Shown here: one piece after another, positions 12,903-22,082 of the stretch
How positions within the stretch are numbered: the first letter of the stretch is position 1
Layout of the letters: every line of letters begins with the position of its first letter
Source: Paenibacillus sp. E222
GTDB taxonomy: Bacteria; Bacillota; Bacilli; Paenibacillales; Paenibacillaceae
Length of the DNA: 64,000 bases
Assembly: GCF_013401555.1 (NCBI RefSeq)
Contig: NZ_CP058552.1
Coordinates: forward strand, 4,960,001 to 5,024,000
Reading direction: 5' to 3'
Translations under genes and position numbers: made by a program
Notes under the pieces: model-generated
What the model was told of the DNA's origin: nothing
Databases searched by the model: none
The model's input: the letters and a program-made list of their open reading frames with translations, nothing else

Positions 12903-14591
12903 TTACTTTTTGTCTTCGCTTTTATAAATGGAGCTCACAACGTCATACGCAAGCTTGGGCCTGCGATATTCATCCACAAGTCCTTTACTATTCCGTGTGC
13001 AGGAGCGAGTCAGCAACCAACCTTCGCCTTCAGTCACTCTGCAATCACTAAATTGCCATATAAACATGCCACAAATATCTGTTGATGCTTGATATGCATT
13101 TAAGCAATTGCGCAGGATGTCAGCTTGCCGTTCTTCTGAGCCTTTTTCCCGGTTATTACTTCGAAAGCCATAAAATCCATCTGCACCAAATTCACTCATG
13201 ATAATGGGTTTGTCTGCGCCACCCAGTTTATTGGCCCACTGAATGGCTTCCAAAGCTAATTCCTCAGGCTTTTCGTCCGTATACCAACCGGGATAAAGAT
13301 TAAATGATACAATTTCTGCAAGATCAAAACACAGTTCCTGATCTCTGTGATGAGATGCAAAAGAACGCGGGCGACTAGGATCTAATTCGCGAATGATGGT
13401 CAGTTGTTTGGCATAATGGACTTTGCCTTCCTCCGTATTGCTGGCACATTCATTTAATATAGCCCAAATGATGATGGAGGGATGATTAAAGTGTTGTTCG
13501 ACCATTTCTCGAGTTACTTGCTCACTCTGCCACGCGAAATTGGGATTACGCATTTGTTCAAGACTCAATCCTCTAGCGTGGTTCTCTTCCCAAATCACAA
13601 TCCCACGCTCGTCACATAAATCAAGGAACCTTTCGTCATACGGATAATGACTCGTCCGGACTGCATTGCATCCCATTTCTTCAATTAGATCCAAATCTCT
13701 TACCATGAGCGATAAAGGAAATGAACATCCCACCATGGGATGATCTTCGTGCCGATTAACACCTTTTAGCTTGAGTTCATGCCCATTTAAAAGTAACTGT
13801 CCGTTTGAAATATTAATTTCTCTAAATCCAACCCTGTCCACTAGGTCATCTACTAGTTGTTCATTTGTTATTAGTTTGGTTTGCAACTGGTAGAGACTTG
13901 GATTGTCAAGAGACCACTCCAACACATTCGGATACGATACTGTTTGGATAAGTTCTGCTTGTCCCCCAGGCCCAACCTCACAGCTTCCTAGAATAGATTT
14001 TATTCCCGCAAGTTCTCCAATAACCTGAACTTGTTGGGGAGATTGACTGATATTGCGAATCATCACTTTCCATCGTCCATTCCATTGATTTGCTTGGAGT
14101 AGGGGAGTAAACATAATATTTTCAATGTACAAATCGCTTATTTCTTCCAAAACAACAGGGCGAACAAGGCCACCATAAGTGTAATAGTCATTAGGGAAAT
14201 GTAGCGCAGATGCCTCACTAAAGGAGTTGTCAACATACACTAAAATTTCATGTTCTCCAGCAATAGCATTGGGGATTATAACTTCGAATGAAGTATAAGC
14301 GTTGTAGTGGGTTTTAACAAATTCCCCATCAAAATAGACATGGGCCGTATGACTCACCCCTTTGAATTCCAACCGGATATGGGTCTGACTGGATACCGAA
14401 ATTACTCTTCTATATACAGCTTTCCCTCTATAGGTGCCAAAATGAGGGTGACTCTCCCAGCATCCTGGAACAGGTAGCTTAAAAGGAAATTCTTTTGGTC
14501 GTTCGCCTATGGTATCTACGGGAGAAAACTCCCACAGACCTTCAAGTTCAGTGCTGATCCGAGTATGATGCGTATCAAAAAGTCTAATCAT
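12903..14591 (-). CDS. Beta-glucuronidase-type GH2 glycosidase
   Basis: A 562-residue GH2 protein with the short architecture of UidA (603 in E. coli): sugar-binding domain with CWESHPHFGTYRG, Ig-like domain, and TIM barrel with LKGVNRHEDHP. Acid/base Glu381 lies in AILNECAS and nucleophile Glu467 in IIMSEFGAD. By family it releases terminal beta-glucuronic acid, though galactosidases of this short form exist. No signal peptide, so cytoplasmic. GGGAGG lies about 10 bp before ATG 14591. It is divergent to the AraC regulator at 14765, its likely controller. It runs toward the heparinase-like gene and probably shares the region near 12718-12758 as its end. Confidence 0.9.
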   Translation of the reverse strand: MIRLFDTHHTRISTELEGLWEFSPVDTIGERPKEFPFKLPVPGCWESHPHFGTYRGKAVYRRVISVSSQTHIRLEFKGVSHTAHVYFDGEFVKTHYNAYTSFEVIIPNAIAGEHEILVYVDNSFSEASALHFPNDYYTYGGLVRPVVLEEISDLYIENIMFTPLLQANQWNGRWKVMIRNISQSPQQVQVIGELAGIKSILGSCEVGPGGQAELIQTVSYPNVLEWSLDNPSLYQLQTKLITNEQLVDDLVDRVGFREINISNGQLLLNGHELKLKGVNRHEDHPMVGCSFPLSLMVRDLDLIEEMGCNAVRTSHYPYDERFLDLCDERGIVIWEENHARGLSLEQMRNPNFAWQSEQVTREMVEQHFNHPSIIIWAILNECASNTEEGKVHYAKQLTIIRELDPSRPRSFASHHRDQELCFDLAEIVSFNLYPGWYTDEKPEELALEAIQWANKLGGADKPIIMSEFGADGFYGFRSNNREKGSEERQADILRNCLNAYQASTDICGMFIWQFSDCRVTEGEGWLLTRSCTRNSKGLVDEYRRPKLAYDVVSSIYKSEDKK

Positions 14592-14764
14592 TTTTCAAAA
14601 TCCTCCCATGTCGAATACAATGTGCGGTAATACATTTAAGTTAACGAATTGGGAAGAGGTTATCCATGGTCAATTCGATCTTAAGGATGTATAAATCGCT
14701 CCAAATTTGATTTTATTTATCTCAACAAACATTGTAGGATAGTCTGTGTAGGAGGTTGAACGAA

Positions 14765-15586
14765 ATGTATAATCCCTTAGATTTGGTAGTTCGAATCGTA
14801 TGGAGCTCACGGAAGCAGACACCGATGGATTGGTCGGATATTCGCAACAATACGTCTGTACATACCTTTTATTGGATTCATGAAGGTAAGGGAACATTCC
14901 ATACTGAAGATCAAACTTATGAGGTGATTCAGGGAATGTTATTTTATATGGAACCTGGCGCACAGATGCAGATGGAAAATTCTAAAGAGTCACCATTGAC
15001 CATTAGTATGATTTTGTTTGACTGTTGTGCGGTTTCATATCAAACACCAGAGTGGCAGTTACCTCAATCTATTCACAGGATGGACATTCCATTTTACAGC
15101 AGATATCATTCAGAGCGAGCCTTACGACTAGATCATGCTTTTAATGAAATCACGGAATCGTGGTTATTAGGAAATCACTATCGTGAGATGGAAAGTTGTG
15201 CTTTGCTATTGAAACTACTTGCTATATTGCACCGCCCGGATCATTTTTCTGAACCGGGAAACACAACTTCCATTATTTTTAAGATAAAAGAAGAACTAGA
15301 GACACGGTTTGAGGAACAATTATTCATCCGAGAAATAGCAAGCAAATATGCCATATCCGAATCTTATCTTCGTAAAATGTTTATGAGTCATATTGGACAA
15401 TCTCCCAAGGAATACTTAACTGAGGTGAGGCTACGTCAGTCTGAACGTTATCTGACTTATACGAACTACACATTTAAAAGAATCGCAAGACAGTGCGGAT
15501 ATCATGATGAATATCATTTCAGCAAGGCTTTTCGCAATTGGAAAGGTGTATCACCATCCATGTTCCGAAAGAATGAGAAACGCTAG
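14765..15586 (+). CDS. AraC family transcriptional regulator (cupin sensor)
   Basis: A 273-residue one-component regulator. The N-terminal half is a cupin-like sugar-binding domain (HEGKGTFHTEDQTYEV). The C-terminal 100 residues are the double HTH (IREIASKYAISESYLRKMF, then FKRIARQCGYHDEYHFSKAF). AGGAGG at 14750-14755 favours ATG 14765; an in-frame TTG at 14756 touches the ribosome site and is unlikely. It is divergent from the GH2 glucuronidase with about 170 bp between them, the classic layout for an activator and its target. I infer a uronide or oligosaccharide inducer. Confidence 0.9.
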   Translation: MYNPLDLVVRIVWSSRKQTPMDWSDIRNNTSVHTFYWIHEGKGTFHTEDQTYEVIQGMLFYMEPGAQMQMENSKESPLTISMILFDCCAVSYQTPEWQLPQSIHRMDIPFYSRYHSERALRLDHAFNEITESWLLGNHYREMESCALLLKLLAILHRPDHFSEPGNTTSIIFKIKEELETRFEEQLFIREIASKYAISESYLRKMFMSHIGQSPKEYLTEVRLRQSERYLTYTNYTFKRIARQCGYHDEYHFSKAFRNWKGVSPSMFRKNEKR

Positions 15587-15619
15587 AAACGTAAAATTTT
15601 ATAGAAGTGAAAAACTTAT

Positions 15620-16523
15620 TTACAGGCAGAATCTCCAGTAACTATATCGCCATGGATACAAAAAGAAGTGCATCGGATAACCTTTCCCAATGGGGTCAGG
15701 GCAACCAATGCACATCTCAGGCGCAAAATACACATATAGAGGAGGCCTACATTTCTGGTGCTTATCTGCAGCCGTGTAACCGCCATCAACAGGCAAGGCA
15801 ACGCCTGTAATCTGACCTGCAAGATTTGAACACAAGAAAACAGCTGCGTTGGCTTGATCCTCGGCAGTTTGCAACTTACCGGTTGGAATTGTTGATTTAA
15901 ACGATGCTGCTTGTGCTGGTGCATTGTCTAACCAGCTAAGAATTGGAGTCGCCGTCATTCCCGGACAAATAGCGTTGACACGAATACCTTTTTCAGCATA
16001 TTCCATAGCTACACTTTTTGTAATTCCGTTTATTGCAAATTTAGTAGCAGAATAGATTGCTTGATTCTGACCGCCGATCAGACCAAAACCAGAAGATGTG
16101 TTAACAATTGCTCCGCCGCCCGTTTTCAACATAGCTTGAATTTCATGTTTGATGGCATAATAAGTTCCATACAAATTTATTTTGACCACACGGTCAAAGT
16201 CTTCCGTAGAAGAATCCGCCATGGGGGCCGGGGGCAGTGTGATTCCAGCATTATTGTGAGCAAAATCCAGTTGTCCAAATTCCGATACTGTTGTCTGTAC
16301 AAGTCTGATAATATCTCCTTCAACAGCTACATTTGTTCTAACAAAGCTTGCAACGCCTCCAAAGTCATTAATTAGTTGTACAGTTTCAAGACCTGCCTCT
16401 TTGTTGATATCAGCTACCATTACCTTTGCACCTGCTTGAGCAAATGCAATTGCACTAGCTCGGCCAATACCTGAGCCTGCTCCCGTTACGGAACCCTGCC
16501 TTTTTTTCCATTAAGTTATACAT
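15620..16523 (-). pseudogene. SDR oxidoreductase with N-terminal frameshift
   Basis: From ATG 16523 (AGGAGGA upstream, complement of 16529-16535) the frame reads MYNLMEKKAGF and soon stops. The neighbouring frame holds the missing NAD-binding motif SVTGAGSGIGRASAIAFA and runs on through NNAG, the YSATKFA catalytic Tyr/Lys and LPVDGGYTAA. One extra base near the GGTTCC stretch (about 16490-16497) explains this. The 3' end also reads about 40 residues past the usual family end (DGGYTAA), into sequence that does not look like a protein domain, so a second lesion is possible. Intact relatives are NAD(P)-dependent alcohol or sugar dehydrogenases of about 250 residues. It is divergent from a TetR regulator. 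It may be a decaying gene, or the first lesion may be a base-call error. Confidence 0.8.
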
Positions 16524-16770
16524 TGTTATCCTCCTGCAACATGTTAATTTTTGTGTTGAATTCTTTATGTCTGGGAAAATCCTTTTCTTAGGTTGAATAA
16601 CGCTGTGTTGTGTGCTTATAATTTTTAAGCAAATGAAATTCTTTATTGTACACAGATTAATCTTTGTCCATTATTAACTTGATTTTCCCAACAATTAAAT
16701 TCATAATTCTGTCACATGTCAATTATAAAAGCATAAAAATTAAATTAATATAAGCAGAGTTTGTCCAATT

Positions 16771-16786
16771 TGTAGGATAACCTACA
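16771..16786 (+). promoter_or_regulatory. Palindromic operator candidate for TetR regulator
   Basis: TGTAGG-ATAA-CCTACA is a perfect inverted repeat with 6-bp arms, 41 bp before the TetR start, in the 304-bp divergent gap (16524-16827). It could serve both the tetR and SDR promoters. Nothing else in that gap looks like a gene. Confidence 0.45.
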
Positions 16787-16827
16787 GATGGCACTTCATT
16801 TGTTGGATTAGAGAAAGGTGTTACGAA

Positions 16828-17412
16828 ATGAAAACGGAACGAGATCTAAGAGTACTTAAAACACTCGAACACATAAAAAGTGGATTTTCGTTATGTGTCA
16901 GTCAAAAAACATTTAAATCAATCATAATTAAAGACATTTCAACTGCTGCGAAAGTCAATCGCTCGACATTTTATACATACTACACCGACAAGTACCATCT
17001 TCGTGATGAACTAGTTAAAGCGACTCTTCAAGACCTTGATCGTGCTATTGACCTGACGTTTATTACGTTTGACGATCAAAGTTCCTCCCAGACTCGTAGT
17101 GTTATAGTCCAGCATCTTGAGCATTTATGGAGTCAGAAAGAATGGTATCTTCTTTTGTGGAATAAAAATCTGGAACTTTATGTTTTTGAGGATATGCAGT
17201 CCTTACTGGAGAATAAAATTCGGAACATATTTACCCAAGAAGATAAGGACGAATTCTCAGAAAGAAAGGAACTTTTTGCGCGTTTGTACGCCTCCACAAC
17301 GATGAGCATTTTAAAATGGTGGTATGAAGTAGCTCCGACCACTTCTGCAGCCAAAGTAGCTGACATTATTTATAATCATTGGGAATTAGGAATGCATCGG
17401 ACATTTTTCTAA
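16828..17412 (+). CDS. TetR family transcriptional regulator
   Basis: A 194-residue protein. Residues 5-60 form a TetR HTH (FKSIIIKDISTAAKVNRSTF, then YTYYTDKYHLRDEL). The C-terminal ligand-binding half is helical and ends in LKWWYEVAP, typical of small YfiR/AcrR-like members. AGAAAGGTG precedes ATG 16828. The divergent SDR gene and the palindrome between them point to local control of the SDR gene. The ligand is unknown. Confidence 0.88.
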   Translation: MKTERDLRVLKTLEHIKSGFSLCVSQKTFKSIIIKDISTAAKVNRSTFYTYYTDKYHLRDELVKATLQDLDRAIDLTFITFDDQSSSQTRSVIVQHLEHLWSQKEWYLLLWNKNLELYVFEDMQSLLENKIRNIFTQEDKDEFSERKELFARLYASTTMSILKWWYEVAPTTSAAKVADIIYNHWELGMHRTFF

Positions 17413-17566
17413 AGGGATGAAGACTGATTGCTTTTAATGAATTGGGAATTTGAGGTATGGGAAGGGGGGGCGATATATAGGAATGGCACCTATGTAATTT
17501 CAACTAATTGAAGGAACACAGCAGCGAAAAGCTAAAACGCATTTAAGTAAGTAAAATTGATGACCA

Positions 17567-17588
17567 CAATTGAAACCGTTATCAATTG
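17567..17588 (+). promoter_or_regulatory. cre box inside a longer palindrome
   Basis: TGAAACCGTTATCA (17571-17584) fits cre consensus TGWAANCGNTNWCA at every position, and the flanks extend it to a 22-bp palindrome bounded by CAATTG on both sides. It ends only 15 bp before the regulator start at 17604, so it would act as a roadblock or a promoter-proximal repressor site. Confidence 0.65.
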
Positions 17589-17603
17589 AGGAGAGGTGAG
17601 TGA

Positions 17604-19868
17604 ATGAATTTTGCCGTGGTAAGAAAATGGTTGAATAATAGACCGCTATTCTTTCGTTTAGTGATTCCCTATATTGCTGTTGTTATCTTACTGGCTTCCT
17701 GCCTCGGTTTTACCTATAGTAAATCGTTAAAGATCGTTAAAAAAGATATTTTGTATGCCAACGATATGGCTCTTGAACAAACTAGGCGAACGCTAGAGAT
17801 TCGTATTTCCGAGATGGAGCAGACAATGTGGGATATCGTTTCGCTTCCCTCCGTTCGTCGAGCGTTGATTATTCGCGAACCTTTCGAGCAGGCCAACCCA
17901 TACCGTTTTAAAAGTGTCAGCAGTTCGCTGAAGCAATTATCTTTGAGTAATGACTTCATTCTGGATTATTTTGTGCTTTTCAAGCGTAGTAGTATGGCTG
18001 TAAACAGTGATAAAATTTATACCTTTCCACAATTGTACGAATTATACTTCCAATACGATGAGGGTTCGCGGGATCATTGGCAGGACCGATTCTTTCAACT
18101 GAACGGAAACTTCCAGCCTGCTATGCAATTGACCTTGGCTGGGAAAACTGTCTCTGGCATACCCTTCATTCGCCCAATGGGCAACGGGAGGGAAGTCCAT
18201 GGGGCTCTGCTAGTTCTTATGGATAATCGGAAAATTCATGAGCTACTGGGCAGCATGCAGTTATCGGAAGGCAGCCTGTCTTATATTGCAGATCAGAAGG
18301 GGCAGATCATCAGTTACGTGTCCGGTACCGGTGTGGAAGGCCTTGTTCCGTCCGTGGTCAAAGATGTAAATCTTAAGGATATGATCACAGCATCCACCAC
18401 GTCTCATCAACTCGGCTGGACCTTTGTAACTGCTCATCCCCAAGCGATTGTCGCCGAGCGTTCTCTTGAAATTACACAGTCCATTCTCTACGTGTTACTG
18501 ATCTTTGTATTCCTAGGACTTGTTATCTCCATCGGACTGGCACATCGCCACAGCCTTTCCCTACACAGGCTGACCCGCCACTTTACCGAACAGAGCGAAC
18601 CCAAACTGTTTTTCGGGAATGCATATAGTTGGATTGAGCAAAAGGTAGGCGGCTTGTCAGAACGTCAGCATATTATGGAGAAGTTGCACAAGGAGCAGCT
18701 TCCTATCCTTCAAACCACTTTTTATGAACAGCTGCTTAAAGGGTACTTCAGTTCTGAGGACCATCTTCAATCACTTATGAAACATGCGGGGCTCGAATTC
18801 GACAGTACCGGTTATCTTGTAATCACCATTCATTTCACAGGATATGGAGATGGCGTTGATGCGGATATATTGAGGGAAGTCGAGGGCAAAAAAATAATTG
18901 TCAAAGAGGCACTGCGCTTCAGCGATGCCGCAAAGAGCATCCACGTGCACGATTGGGATACATATCATCTGTCCATCATTTACTGTTGTGGGGACGAAGA
19001 AATTCAAGATCTTCGTTTAGTGGAACAAATTCTACTTCATATTTTAGGAAATCATTCTCTCTACCTGGAAGAAGAGCTGGATGTGGTTGTCACCGCGAGC
19101 AGTATGGTAACAAATCTATGGGAGCTTCCACATGCGTATCAGGAGGCTATGACAGCATTTCGCCAGTATGTTTGGGACCCACGCCATCGTTTTGTTTGGT
19201 ACGACGGCCAGCCTGAAAACCAGTCATTTGCATACTATCCTCCCGAACTCGAAGCGATGCTTGTCCAATGCACATTGACGGGGGACATAGAACGAATGCA
19301 GGACTTGCTGCACGGTCTGTATCAAGAAAATATGGTAAACCGCAAACTGAGCTTGTCCATGCTGCAATTGTTCCTCAATGAACTTCTTGGCACGTTGGCT
19401 AAAGTGTTGATCGAATTGAAAAATATGCAAACCAGTCCGGAAGAATATGTTCAGATTCGTTGTGTCAGAGATGCTGTTGACTATTATGGACAAATTCATG
19501 ACCGTTTCCTGTCGCTCGGTTCGCTCATTCACCTAAATAAACGGAGCCATAACATAGAATTGCGCGATCGATTGACTGCCTTTATTCAGAAGAACGCCTT
19601 CGGTTCCGATCTTAGTGCCTCCAAGGTAGCCAGGGAATTCAACATATCATCGGCATATTTTTCACAATTTTTCAAGGAACAGGTAGGAAGCAATTTTTCC
19701 ACATATCTGGAGCAACTGCGCATAGCCCGCGCCAAGGAGCTTTTGAATGGAACGGATAGCAACGTCCAAGAAATAGCCGTTTCCATCGGTTATAATTCTT
19801 CGAATTCCTTCATTCGAGCCTTTAAGCGGAGTGAAGGAAGAACACCTTCAGAGTACCGACAAGCGTAA
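17604..19868 (+). CDS. Membrane-anchored AraC family regulator
   Basis: A 754-residue protein of the YtdP-like type. A transmembrane helix lies near residues 20-40 (LVIPYIAVVILLASCLGF). An extracellular sensor region follows to about 290, then a second helix (SILYVLLIFVFLGLVISIG), a cytoplasmic region with a degenerate GGDEF-like part, and a C-terminal AraC double HTH (ASKVAREFNISSAYFSQFF, then VQEIAVSIGYNSSNSFIRAF). By family it senses an external sugar and activates the adjacent importer. GGAGAGGTGAGTGA precedes ATG 17604. The importer genes start 270 bp downstream in the same direction after a terminator, and a cre box overlaps its own promoter region. Confidence 0.9.
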   Translation: MNFAVVRKWLNNRPLFFRLVIPYIAVVILLASCLGFTYSKSLKIVKKDILYANDMALEQTRRTLEIRISEMEQTMWDIVSLPSVRRALIIREPFEQANPYRFKSVSSSLKQLSLSNDFILDYFVLFKRSSMAVNSDKIYTFPQLYELYFQYDEGSRDHWQDRFFQLNGNFQPAMQLTLAGKTVSGIPFIRPMGNGREVHGALLVLMDNRKIHELLGSMQLSEGSLSYIADQKGQIISYVSGTGVEGLVPSVVKDVNLKDMITASTTSHQLGWTFVTAHPQAIVAERSLEITQSILYVLLIFVFLGLVISIGLAHRHSLSLHRLTRHFTEQSEPKLFFGNAYSWIEQKVGGLSERQHIMEKLHKEQLPILQTTFYEQLLKGYFSSEDHLQSLMKHAGLEFDSTGYLVITIHFTGYGDGVDADILREVEGKKIIVKEALRFSDAAKSIHVHDWDTYHLSIIYCCGDEEIQDLRLVEQILLHILGNHSLYLEEELDVVVTASSMVTNLWELPHAYQEAMTAFRQYVWDPRHRFVWYDGQPENQSFAYYPPELEAMLVQCTLTGDIERMQDLLHGLYQENMVNRKLSLSMLQLFLNELLGTLAKVLIELKNMQTSPEEYVQIRCVRDAVDYYGQIHDRFLSLGSLIHLNKRSHNIELRDRLTAFIQKNAFGSDLSASKVAREFNISSAYFSQFFKEQVGSNFSTYLEQLRIARAKELLNGTDSNVQEIAVSIGYNSSNSFIRAFKRSEGRTPSEYRQA

Positions 19869-19946
19869 TGGAGGCAAATCTACAGCACAGATAGAGTGCA
19901 AATATAGACTAGCAACGAAGCTGCGGAAGATTTCACATTATGATTC

Positions 19947-19983
19947 AAAAACTTGGCGCACATGCAGTGTGCCAAGTTTTTTT
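19947..19983 (+). terminator. Rho-independent terminator after AraC regulator
   Basis: A 15-bp stem with one G-T pair (AAAAACTTGGCGCAC, 19947-19961; partner 19967-19981) encloses ATGCA and ends in seven Ts. Confidence 0.92.
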
Positions 19984-20064
19984 ATATATAATTCGTTGTT
20001 AGAAGAACTAGATTATGTAAATCTTAAAGATTGCACATGAATCTGAAAAATGAAACTTTACGAA

Positions 20065-20078
20065 ATTAAGCGTTTTCA
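20065..20078 (-). promoter_or_regulatory. Near-consensus cre box upstream of importer
   Basis: Read on the minus strand, TGAAAACGCTTAAT matches the cre core TGAAAACGCT but departs from the consensus at its last positions. It lies about 60 bp before the first permease start, where CcpA control of the importer would be expected. Confidence 0.45.
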
Positions 20079-20136
20079 TTATGTTTGTTGTGTATTCGCT
20101 GCATAACCAAATATGGCATAAGGGGGGAGAAAATGA

Positions 20137-21099
20137 ATGCAGAAGCCGCAAGTACAGGTTACAACCAGACCACCAAAAGAGATGACTGAATCCGGGCATC
20201 GTGGGAGACCCTGGATCAAAAGTTGGCAATTGTACAGCTTATTGATTTTTCCTTTAGCGTACCTGATTATTTTCAAGTATGTCCCTATGTATGGAACGCT
20301 AATTGCATTCAAAAATTATGTTCCAACCAAAGGAATATGGGGAAGTGATTGGGTTGGCCTGCTGCATTTCGAACGTTTTTTGAACTCGTATCAATTTGTA
20401 AGAATACTGAAAAATACGCTCTCCTTGGCGCTGTATGAATTGGCGGTGGGATTCCCGTTGCCGATTCTGCTGGCGCTGGGACTTAACTATGTCCGAAACA
20501 CGTTTTTCAAAAAGAGTGTACAGATGATAACCTATGCTCCGCACTTTATATCAGTTGTGGTACTCGTCGGAATTACAATGCAATTTTTGCAGCCTGGAAC
20601 TGGAGCGTTAAACGTTATTTTAGGTTTTTTTGGGGTTGATTCTGTTCACTTTATGGCCAAACCAGAATATTTCAAAACGATCTACGTATTGTCCGGCTTA
20701 TGGCAAAATATTGGTTTTTCCTGCATTATTTATCTGGCTGCCTTGTCAGCCATCGATCCCACGCTTCATGAGGCCGCATTGATGGACGGAGCCTCAAAAG
20801 TAAGACGAATGTGGCATGTGGATCTGCCAGGCATCATCCCAGTCATTACCGTGCTCTTTATTTTGCAAATGGGTAATTTCATGGATTTGGGATTTGAGAA
20901 GGTGCTTTTGATGCAAAATCCACTAAATATGCGTACATCAGAAATTATTGATACGTACGTGTACAATATCGGCCTTAAAGGAGCTGTTCCGCAGTATTCG
21001 GCAGCCGCGGCCATCGGTTTATTTAAAAATGTGGTTGCGCTTATTCTGCTGGTCATTGCGAATAGGATGGCACGACGTACAGGCAACAGTCTGTGGTAA
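20137..21099 (+). CDS. Sugar ABC transporter permease, LplB type
   Basis: A 320-residue inner-membrane permease with six predicted helices and the coupling loop EAALMDGAS that docks on the ATPase. It matches the LplB/YtcP-partner family that imports oligosaccharides. An AGGGGGGAG site at 20120-20128 fits ATG 20137; the ATG at 20133 is in a different frame and stops early. It leads a permease-permease-binding protein operon. No ATPase gene is present, as is usual where a shared MsmX-type ATPase serves many importers. Confidence 0.92.
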   Translation: MQKPQVQVTTRPPKEMTESGHRGRPWIKSWQLYSLLIFPLAYLIIFKYVPMYGTLIAFKNYVPTKGIWGSDWVGLLHFERFLNSYQFVRILKNTLSLALYELAVGFPLPILLALGLNYVRNTFFKKSVQMITYAPHFISVVVLVGITMQFLQPGTGALNVILGFFGVDSVHFMAKPEYFKTIYVLSGLWQNIGFSCIIYLAALSAIDPTLHEAALMDGASKVRRMWHVDLPGIIPVITVLFILQMGNFMDLGFEKVLLMQNPLNMRTSEIIDTYVYNIGLKGAVPQYSAAAAIGLFKNVVALILLVIANRMARRTGNSLW

Positions 21100-21118
21100 G
21101 CATAGGGGAGGGAGAACG

Positions 21119-22015
21119 ATGTCAAACATATCCATTCGCAAAAGTAAAGGAGATCTCATCTTTGACATAATCAATCACAGTGTGTTGATCATCCTGCTTC
21201 TGGCTGTGCTCTATCCTCTGGTGTATATCGTCAGCGCATCATTTAGTGCAAGCGAATCGGTTGTATCCGGAAAGGTCTGGCTATGGCCTGTCAAACCAAC
21301 ATTGGACGGATACAAGGCTGTTTTTGCCAACGGTATGATCTGGACAGGATTTATGAATTCATTGGTTTATGCGGTTGCAGGTACTTTTATCAATGTGATG
21401 TTTACGATATTGGCGGCGTATCCGTTATCCCGTCATGACTTAAAAGGCAGAGGCATATTTACTTTTCTGTTTGTGTTCACAATGATGTTTTCCGGGGGAC
21501 TGATCCCCACGTATCTCGTTGTCCGGGACTTGGGGTTGCTTGATACCCGGTTGGCGCTGATTTTGCCTGCGGCCCTGTCAGTCTGGAACATGCTCATTAC
21601 GAGAACGTATTTTCAGACAACCATATCCAGAGAACTTCTGGAAGCAGGACAGATGGACGGATGCAATGACTACAAGTTTTTATGGAAAATTGTTCTGCCC
21701 TTATCCGGTCCGATTGTAGCGGTCATCTCGTTGTTTTATGCGGTTGGCCACTGGAATCAGTATTTCAGTGCGATGATCTATTTGCGCGATCCACAACTGT
21801 TTCCGTTGCAATTAGTGCTGCGAGACATCCTGATCCAGAATCAGATTGATTTTTCCACCATGAGTAGCACAGAGGAGCTCGTCAAGCGAGAAGGGATTCG
21901 AGAATTGCTGAAATATTCGCTTATCGTGGTATCTACGTTGCCACTTATGGTTGTGTATCCTTTTGTGCAGAGGTATTTTGTCAAAGGTATGATGATCGGT
22001 TCATTAAAAGGCTGA
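21119..22015 (+). CDS. Sugar ABC transporter permease, LplC type
   Basis: A 298-residue permease of the LplC/YtcP family, with LYPLVYIVSASFS in the first helix, the coupling loop EAGQMDGCN and the family ending FVKGMMIGSLKG. GGGAGGGAG just upstream fixes ATG 21119; the open frame extends further back into the previous gene but without a ribosome site. It starts 19 bp after the LplB-type gene, so the two are co-translated and form the membrane channel for the binding protein at 22083. Confidence 0.93.
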   Translation: MSNISIRKSKGDLIFDIINHSVLIILLLAVLYPLVYIVSASFSASESVVSGKVWLWPVKPTLDGYKAVFANGMIWTGFMNSLVYAVAGTFINVMFTILAAYPLSRHDLKGRGIFTFLFVFTMMFSGGLIPTYLVVRDLGLLDTRLALILPAALSVWNMLITRTYFQTTISRELLEAGQMDGCNDYKFLWKIVLPLSGPIVAVISLFYAVGHWNQYFSAMIYLRDPQLFPLQLVLRDILIQNQIDFSTMSSTEELVKREGIRELLKYSLIVVSTLPLMVVYPFVQRYFVKGMMIGSLKG

Positions 22016-22082
22016 AGCATAACGTTTTGCGCTTTTGCCCTGATATACATTCCATCAGGAATCGGAAGAGAGGGGTCAGAGG

